From: UBA2897 sp036733925
GTDB taxonomy: Bacteria; Bacillota; Negativicutes; Selenomonadales; Selenomonadaceae
Assembly (NCBI GenBank): GCA_036733925.1
Contig: DAIMZO010000003.1
Coordinates: 1 to 64,000 of the forward strand
Direction: 5' to 3'
DNA: 64,000 nt
Shown: piece by piece, positions 60,350-64,000 of the stretch
Layout: each line of letters opens with the position of its first letter
Numbering within the stretch: position 1 is the stretch's first letter
Notes under the pieces: generated by a model
The model's input: the letters and a program-made list of their open reading frames with translations, nothing else
What the model was told of the DNA's origin: nothing
Databases searched by the model: none
Position numbers and translations under genes: made by a program

Positions 60350-61594
60350 ATGAGACATGACATCTTACAGAAGGGACTGCATGGATTGGTTGAAAAGATA
60401 AGCCTCCCCCATCGGGGGAGGTGCCCCGATGGGGCGGAAGGGGCACGTTGCGTCTGCCTCTTGCTCCTGCTTTTTTTCACGTTGCTCGCCTTTCTCCCGT
60501 TCCCGCACGCATTTGCGGACGATGCGCCAGAGATCACGGCGGACTCGGCCATCCTCATCGAGGCGGAGACGGGGCGCGTGATCTGGGAGAAGGACGCGGA
60601 CGCGCGTCACTACCCCGCGAGCATGACGAAGATGATGACCGCCTTGCTCGCTATCGAGAACCTGCCGCCGCACGCCGAGATCCCTATCTCGAAGCGCGCG
60701 GCGGAGACCGAGGACGTGCCGCTCGACCTGCACGAGGGCGATACGCTCGATGCGGAGGAACTATTGCGCGGCATGATGCTGCGCTCGGACAACGGCGCAG
60801 CGGTCGCGTTCGCGGAGAAAATCGACGGTACGGTGCCGCGCTTCGCGGACCGCATGAATGCGCGCGCGGCGGAAATCGGCATGACGGACACGCATTTCGC
60901 GAACCCGAACGGCCTGACAGACCACAATCACTATTCGACGGCGCGGGACATGGCGAAGCTCGCGCGCTGCTCGATGATGAATCCGGATTTCCGCGCGATC
61001 GTGCGGCTGCAGAAAGCGACGATCCGCTGGAAATATCCGAAGCAGCGTGTGCTTGAGGCCAAGACGACGAACGAGCTGCTCGGCCATTACGCGGGCCTCA
61101 ACGGCATCAAGACGGGCTGGACCGAGGCGGCGCGCGGCTGCCTCGCGGCGTCCGCAAAGCGTGGCGGCCTGCACTTGATCGCCGTCGTCATGCACAGTGC
61201 GGAGGAGAAAGATCGCTTCACGGATATGGCGAAGATCCTCGACTATGGCTTCGCGCACGCGAAGATGGTGCATGGCGCGTCGAAGGAAAAGCTCGCGCAT
61301 AAGCTCTGGGTCAAGGGCGGCACGCAGAGCACGGTCGGCGTGATGCCGGCGAAGGATCTCGACTACCCGTTGCTGAACGGCGAGGACGTGTCGCACTATA
61401 CGATCGCCTACGAGATGCCGAACGTTGTCACGGCGTCTATCCAAAAAGAGCAGGCTGTCGGCAAGCTGATCCTGAACTACGACGGCGAGCCCGTCGGTTC
61501 CATCGACATGCTCGCATCGGAAAGCGTTCCGGCGGGATTCAGCTTCAGCGGCCTGTTCGTGACCATCTTCTCGCCGCTGCTGAACCTGCTCTGA
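60350..61594 (+). CDS. D-alanyl-D-alanine carboxypeptidase (DacF/PBP5-type)
   Basis: This 414-residue penicillin-binding protein trims the last D-alanine of peptidoglycan stem peptides in the periplasm. Active-site motifs are SMTK (Ser91, Lys94), SDN and KTG. A C-terminal beta domain and an amphipathic end (LFVTIFSPLLNLL) anchor it to the membrane. The signal segment VCLLLLLFFTLLAFLPFPHAFA begins only at residue 35, preceded by a strange stretch encoded by a GC-rich hairpin. ATG 60350 follows AAAGGGG at the radA stop. A TTG inside the signal is a weaker alternative start. Confidence 0.9.
   Translation: MRHDILQKGLHGLVEKISLPHRGRCPDGAEGARCVCLLLLLFFTLLAFLPFPHAFADDAPEITADSAILIEAETGRVIWEKDADARHYPASMTKMMTALLAIENLPPHAEIPISKRAAETEDVPLDLHEGDTLDAEELLRGMMLRSDNGAAVAFAEKIDGTVPRFADRMNARAAEIGMTDTHFANPNGLTDHNHYSTARDMAKLARCSMMNPDFRAIVRLQKATIRWKYPKQRVLEAKTTNELLGHYAGLNGIKTGWTEAARGCLAASAKRGGLHLIAVVMHSAEEKDRFTDMAKILDYGFAHAKMVHGASKEKLAHKLWVKGGTQSTVGVMPAKDLDYPLLNGEDVSHYTIAYEMPNVVTASIQKEQAVGKLILNYDGEPVGSIDMLASESVPAGFSFSGLFVTIFSPLLNLL
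60403..60434 (+). repeat. Hairpin element inside the carboxypeptidase 5' coding region
   Basis: CCTCCCCC (60403-60410) pairs with GGGGGAGG (60414-60421) around ATC. Alternatively CCCCATCGGGG (60407-60417) pairs perfectly with CCCCGATGGGG (60424-60434). The first form has the build of the AGCCTTCCCC hairpins found between genes. Confidence 0.7.
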
Positions 61595-61651
61595 GCCCGC
61601 TTGTTTACCTTTCCTTTATATTTTTCTGCAGAAGCAGAAGGAGAAAAGAGC

Positions 61652-61675
61652 CCTATGTCGAAATCTATACATAGG
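61652..61675. other. Short hairpin in the gap after the carboxypeptidase gene
   Basis: CCTATGT (61652-61658) pairs with ACATAGG (61669-61675). The surrounding 178-base gap is rich in A and G and shows no clear promoter or terminator. Confidence 0.4.
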
Positions 61676-61772
61676 AAAAGGAAATAAGAGAAAAGAGAGG
61701 TTCGAAAAAGGCTCCGCTTAGGGAAAGGCGGGGAAAAGGGAAGCGTTCAGCGTCTGGGGGTGTACGAAACCA

Positions 61773-62297
61773 ATGAAGTATTGTGACGTGCGCATGCAGT
61801 CGATGCAGCATCTCTACCACGGGCTGATGTCGAGAGACTGGGAGGAGCGTCTGGCGGCCTACGAGGAACTCACCGCAGAGGTGGAGCGTCTCGGCGTCCG
61901 GTTCCGCAATCCGAGCCTGAGGGAGGCCGATATGCAGGATTTCAAGCTGCTGATCGGCCAGCTTGTTTCCATCCATTTCAAGAAGTACCCGGCCAGGGGG
62001 ACGGCGGATTTCATGCGGCGGCTGATGCGGCTGTACGTCTGGATGATGAAGCCGCTCTGTCAGGTGCCGAAGCGGCTCTGCAGCCGCCTGCTCGCGGATA
62101 TCTACGACGATGATGATTACGCGGCGCAGCGGCAGATCCGCCAGTACTATGCGAGGGCCAATCCGACCTGCTCGGTGCTCGAAAGCGTGTTCGGGTGCTA
62201 TGTCTGGATGATGCGGCGCGTCAAGAGCCGCATGCTGGCCGTGCTCGCGGCCAAGGATTCGAAGGCCTCGCGGAAGGTCCGGCGCAAGATGGCATAA
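61773..62297 (+). CDS. Unknown basic protein
   Basis: I do not recognise this 174-residue protein. It is predicted helical and strongly basic at its end (KASRKVRRKMA), with repeated LYVWMMKPL and CYVWMMRRV segments that look like two copies of one helix. No signal peptide is present. The start region has only a weak ribosome-binding site (GGGGGTG, far upstream); an ATG at 61794 is possible. The gene at 62357 follows and may share its transcript. Confidence 0.6.
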   Translation: MKYCDVRMQSMQHLYHGLMSRDWEERLAAYEELTAEVERLGVRFRNPSLREADMQDFKLLIGQLVSIHFKKYPARGTADFMRRLMRLYVWMMKPLCQVPKRLCSRLLADIYDDDDYAAQRQIRQYYARANPTCSVLESVFGCYVWMMRRVKSRMLAVLAAKDSKASRKVRRKMA

Positions 62298-62356
62298 GCG
62301 GCAGGACAGAGGCTGCCGAAGAATAGGAAGACCGATCACGAGAAGGAGTGAGCACG

Positions 62357-62671
62357 ATGTTTGCATGGGTAGAAGTGAAAGATGAACACAATGGGGGCAT
62401 GGAGATTGCCTACAGCCTCGGGACGGATATGGCACTGGACGGGCGGATCCAGTATGACCGCCGCGCGAAGAAGATGAAGCTTGAGAAACTCTCGGACGGC
62501 GCGAGCCCGGCTGCGACGCGCGATTTCATGGAGGCGCTGCGCGAGCGCATGGAGAGCGAGCCATGGGCGGCAGGACGCGCAATCTGCGTGTCGTACGACC
62601 GCAGCGGTGAGGAGCAGCTCGTGCGCCGCTGGCAGATGGATCAGCAGGGTAGCTTCATGCGTTTCGGCTGA
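62357..62671 (+). CDS. Small unknown protein
   Basis: I do not recognise this 104-residue protein. It is soluble, of mixed charge, with a predicted beta-rich first half (FAWVEVKDEHNGGMEIAYSL) and a helix (ATRDFMEALRERMES). I chose ATG 62357, nine bases after AAGGAG (62342-62347); the GTG at 62348 abuts that site. A good terminator follows at once. Confidence 0.65.
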   Translation: MFAWVEVKDEHNGGMEIAYSLGTDMALDGRIQYDRRAKKMKLEKLSDGASPAATRDFMEALRERMESEPWAAGRAICVSYDRSGEEQLVRRWQMDQQGSFMRFG

Positions 62672-62687
62672 TGCCGGCGTAGATTTG

Positions 62688-62714
62688 GCTTCCCCTCCGG
62701 GGGAGGCTTTTTTT
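62688..62714 (+). terminator. Intrinsic terminator before putP
   Basis: GCTTCCCC (62688-62695) pairs with GGGGAGGC (62700-62707) around TCCG, followed by seven T. Confidence 0.88.
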
Positions 62715-62770
62715 GTGCGATGCTTTTCTGATGTATACCGGAAAAGACATAGTTTCTATGCCCAAAAGGG

Positions 62771-62800
62771 TTGCCAAAAGCGCCGCGTTTCCGATATAAT
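62771..62800 (+). promoter_or_regulatory. Promoter of putP
   Basis: TTGCCA (62771-62776) and TATAAT (62795-62800) are 18 bases apart. Confidence 0.78.
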
Positions 62801-62852
62801 AGAGCTTGTATTGTAACGTTCACCGGTACATTCACGGAAAGGCTGGATTCTT

Positions 62853-64000
62853 TTGACACATGATTTGACCATCATCAATACGTTTGTCCTCTATATCGGG
62901 CTCATGATGGCAATCGGCGTGTACTATTACCGCCGCACGCGCAACATGAGCGACTATTTCCTCGGCAACCGCAAACTCGGCGCCTGGGTCACGTCGATGA
63001 GCGCGGAGGCCTCGGATATGAGCGGCTGGATGCTGATGGGCGTGCCGGGCTTCGCGTATCTCGCGGGCCTGAACGCCGGCTGGATCGCGGTCGGCATCGC
63101 GATCGGCACCTGGGCGAACTGGCATTTCGTCGCTTCGCGCCTGCGCAAGTACACGGAGCTTGCGCAGAACTCGCTGACGCTGCCGGAGTTCCTGCAGAAC
63201 CGCTACGAGGATACGAGCGGCATCCTGCGCATCGTACCGGCCATCTTCATCCTGATCTTCTTTATCATCTACTCGGCCTCGGGCTTCGTGTCGGCGGGGC
63301 GCCTCTTTGAAACGGTGTTCGGCATCCCGTACCCGGTCGCGGTGTTCATCGGCGCGGGCTCGGTCGTGTTCTATACCCTGATCGGCGGTTTCCTCGCGGT
63401 CTCGCGCACGGACTTCATCCAGGGCGTCATGATGTTCTTCGCAATCCTCGTCGTGCCGATCACGGCGATGGTCGAGATGGGCGGCGTAGGCGTGACGGTC
63501 GACGCCCTGCATAACGTGCAGGCCTCGATGCTGCAGCCGCTGACGAAGCCAGACGGCTCGACGATGGGCTTCATCGAGCTCGTTTCCTTGCTCGCCTGGG
63601 GCATCGGGTACTTCGGCCAGCCGCATATCCTCGTACGCTTCATGGCCGTGCGCTCGTCGGGCGAGATCCGTCAGGCGACGCGCATCGCGATGACCTGGGT
63701 CATCCTGTCGCTCGCGGCAGCGGTCGCTGTCGGCATGGTCGGGCGCGTGTCCCTCGCGGATCCGCTCGAGGGCACGGCGTCGGAGACGGTGTTCCTCGTG
63801 CTGACGAACACGATGTTCCCGCCGTTCCTCGCGGGCCTCATCCTGTCGGCGGTGCTCGCGGCCATCATGAGCACGGCGTCCTCGCAGCTGCTCGTCGCGG
63901 CATCCGCGTTCGCGCAGGACTTCTACCGGACTTTGATCCGCAAGAACGCGGAGCAGACGGAGCTCGTCTGGATCGCGCGTGCGTCGGTGTTCGTGATTGC
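62853..64000 (+). CDS. putP: Sodium/proline symporter (cut off by the window end)
   Basis: About 382 residues of an SSS-family symporter are present; the family usually has about 490-500, so roughly the last fifth is outside the window. Diagnostic blocks are MSDYFLGNRKLGAWVTSMSA, EASDMSGWMLMGVPG and FGQPHILVRFMAVRS, all typical of PutP, which takes up proline with sodium. The start is TTG 62853, with GGAAAGG (62836-62842) ten bases upstream. It has its own promoter. Confidence 0.9.
   Translation, partial: MTHDLTIINTFVLYIGLMMAIGVYYYRRTRNMSDYFLGNRKLGAWVTSMSAEASDMSGWMLMGVPGFAYLAGLNAGWIAVGIAIGTWANWHFVASRLRKYTELAQNSLTLPEFLQNRYEDTSGILRIVPAIFILIFFIIYSASGFVSAGRLFETVFGIPYPVAVFIGAGSVVFYTLIGGFLAVSRTDFIQGVMMFFAILVVPITAMVEMGGVGVTVDALHNVQASMLQPLTKPDGSTMGFIELVSLLAWGIGYFGQPHILVRFMAVRSSGEIRQATRIAMTWVILSLAAAVAVGMVGRVSLADPLEGTASETVFLVLTNTMFPPFLAGLILSAVLAAIMSTASSQLLVAASAFAQDFYRTLIRKNAEQTELVWIARASVFVI

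Overview
The window reads as chromosomal DNA of a Gram-negative-type Firmicute, most likely a Negativicute of the Selenomonas/Mitsuokella group. It combines a Firmicutes ctsR-mcsA-mcsB-clpC operon, a McsB arginine kinase, a RemA/DUF370 gene and a short HisG plus HisZ with an outer membrane: a TonB-dependent receptor, two beta-barrel proteins ending in Phe and an RND efflux pair. A cysteine phytase with the active site known from Selenomonas ruminantium supports this. G+C is high, codons end mostly in G or C, and at least eight genes start with TTG. The genus is inference.

Layout. 1-9.2 kb: sugar epimerase, IS3 remnant, anion symporter, flavodiiron protein facing it across a shared terminator, an RND efflux operon and the wreck of an ABC sugar-binding protein. 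9.3-9.8 kb: tRNA-Pro and tandem tRNA-Lys. 9.8-13.3 kb: surE, then S-adenosylhomocysteine recycling (ahcY plus a deaminase). 13.4-20.2 kb: ftsK, dapF and the yicC-remA-gmk-rpoZ-coaBC cluster. 20.3-24.9 kb: second IS3 remnant, alaS, orphan HlyD-type adaptor. 24.9-33.8 kb: yerC-hisZ-HD protein, then a promoter, a structured leader and hisGDCBHAF-IE. 33.8-37.9 kb: unknown gene, AI-2E-type transporter with an M48 protease, CBS protein, tRNA-Arg, ComFB-like protein. 38-42 kb: small outer-membrane protein, then a cobalamin riboswitch with terminator ahead of a BtuB-type receptor and a BtuF-type lipoprotein. 42-46.8 kb: MFS transporter, remnants of folP, folB and folK, and an inserted GH26 mannanase. 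47-51 kb: porin, phytase, chemoreceptor. 51-54 kb: a ZTP riboswitch ahead of a gutted MFS gene, purine permease, metal-binding lipoprotein. 54-62 kb: ctsR-mcsA-mcsB-clpC, radA, a D-Ala-D-Ala carboxypeptidase. 62-64 kb: two unknown genes and a truncated proline symporter.

The most striking material is regulatory or decaying. The three folate-gene remnants keep their order while a mannanase gene sits between them. A complete-looking ZTP riboswitch with its terminator now controls a transporter reduced to its two ends. The mannanase frame lacks a stop before its own terminator hairpin. The his operon has a structured leader I cannot assign to a known class. A family of short hairpins with the arm AGCCTTCCCC recurs between genes, and a related one lies inside a coding sequence. 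I see no CRISPR array, prophage, rRNA or intact insertion sequence. A run of ten N interrupts clpC.
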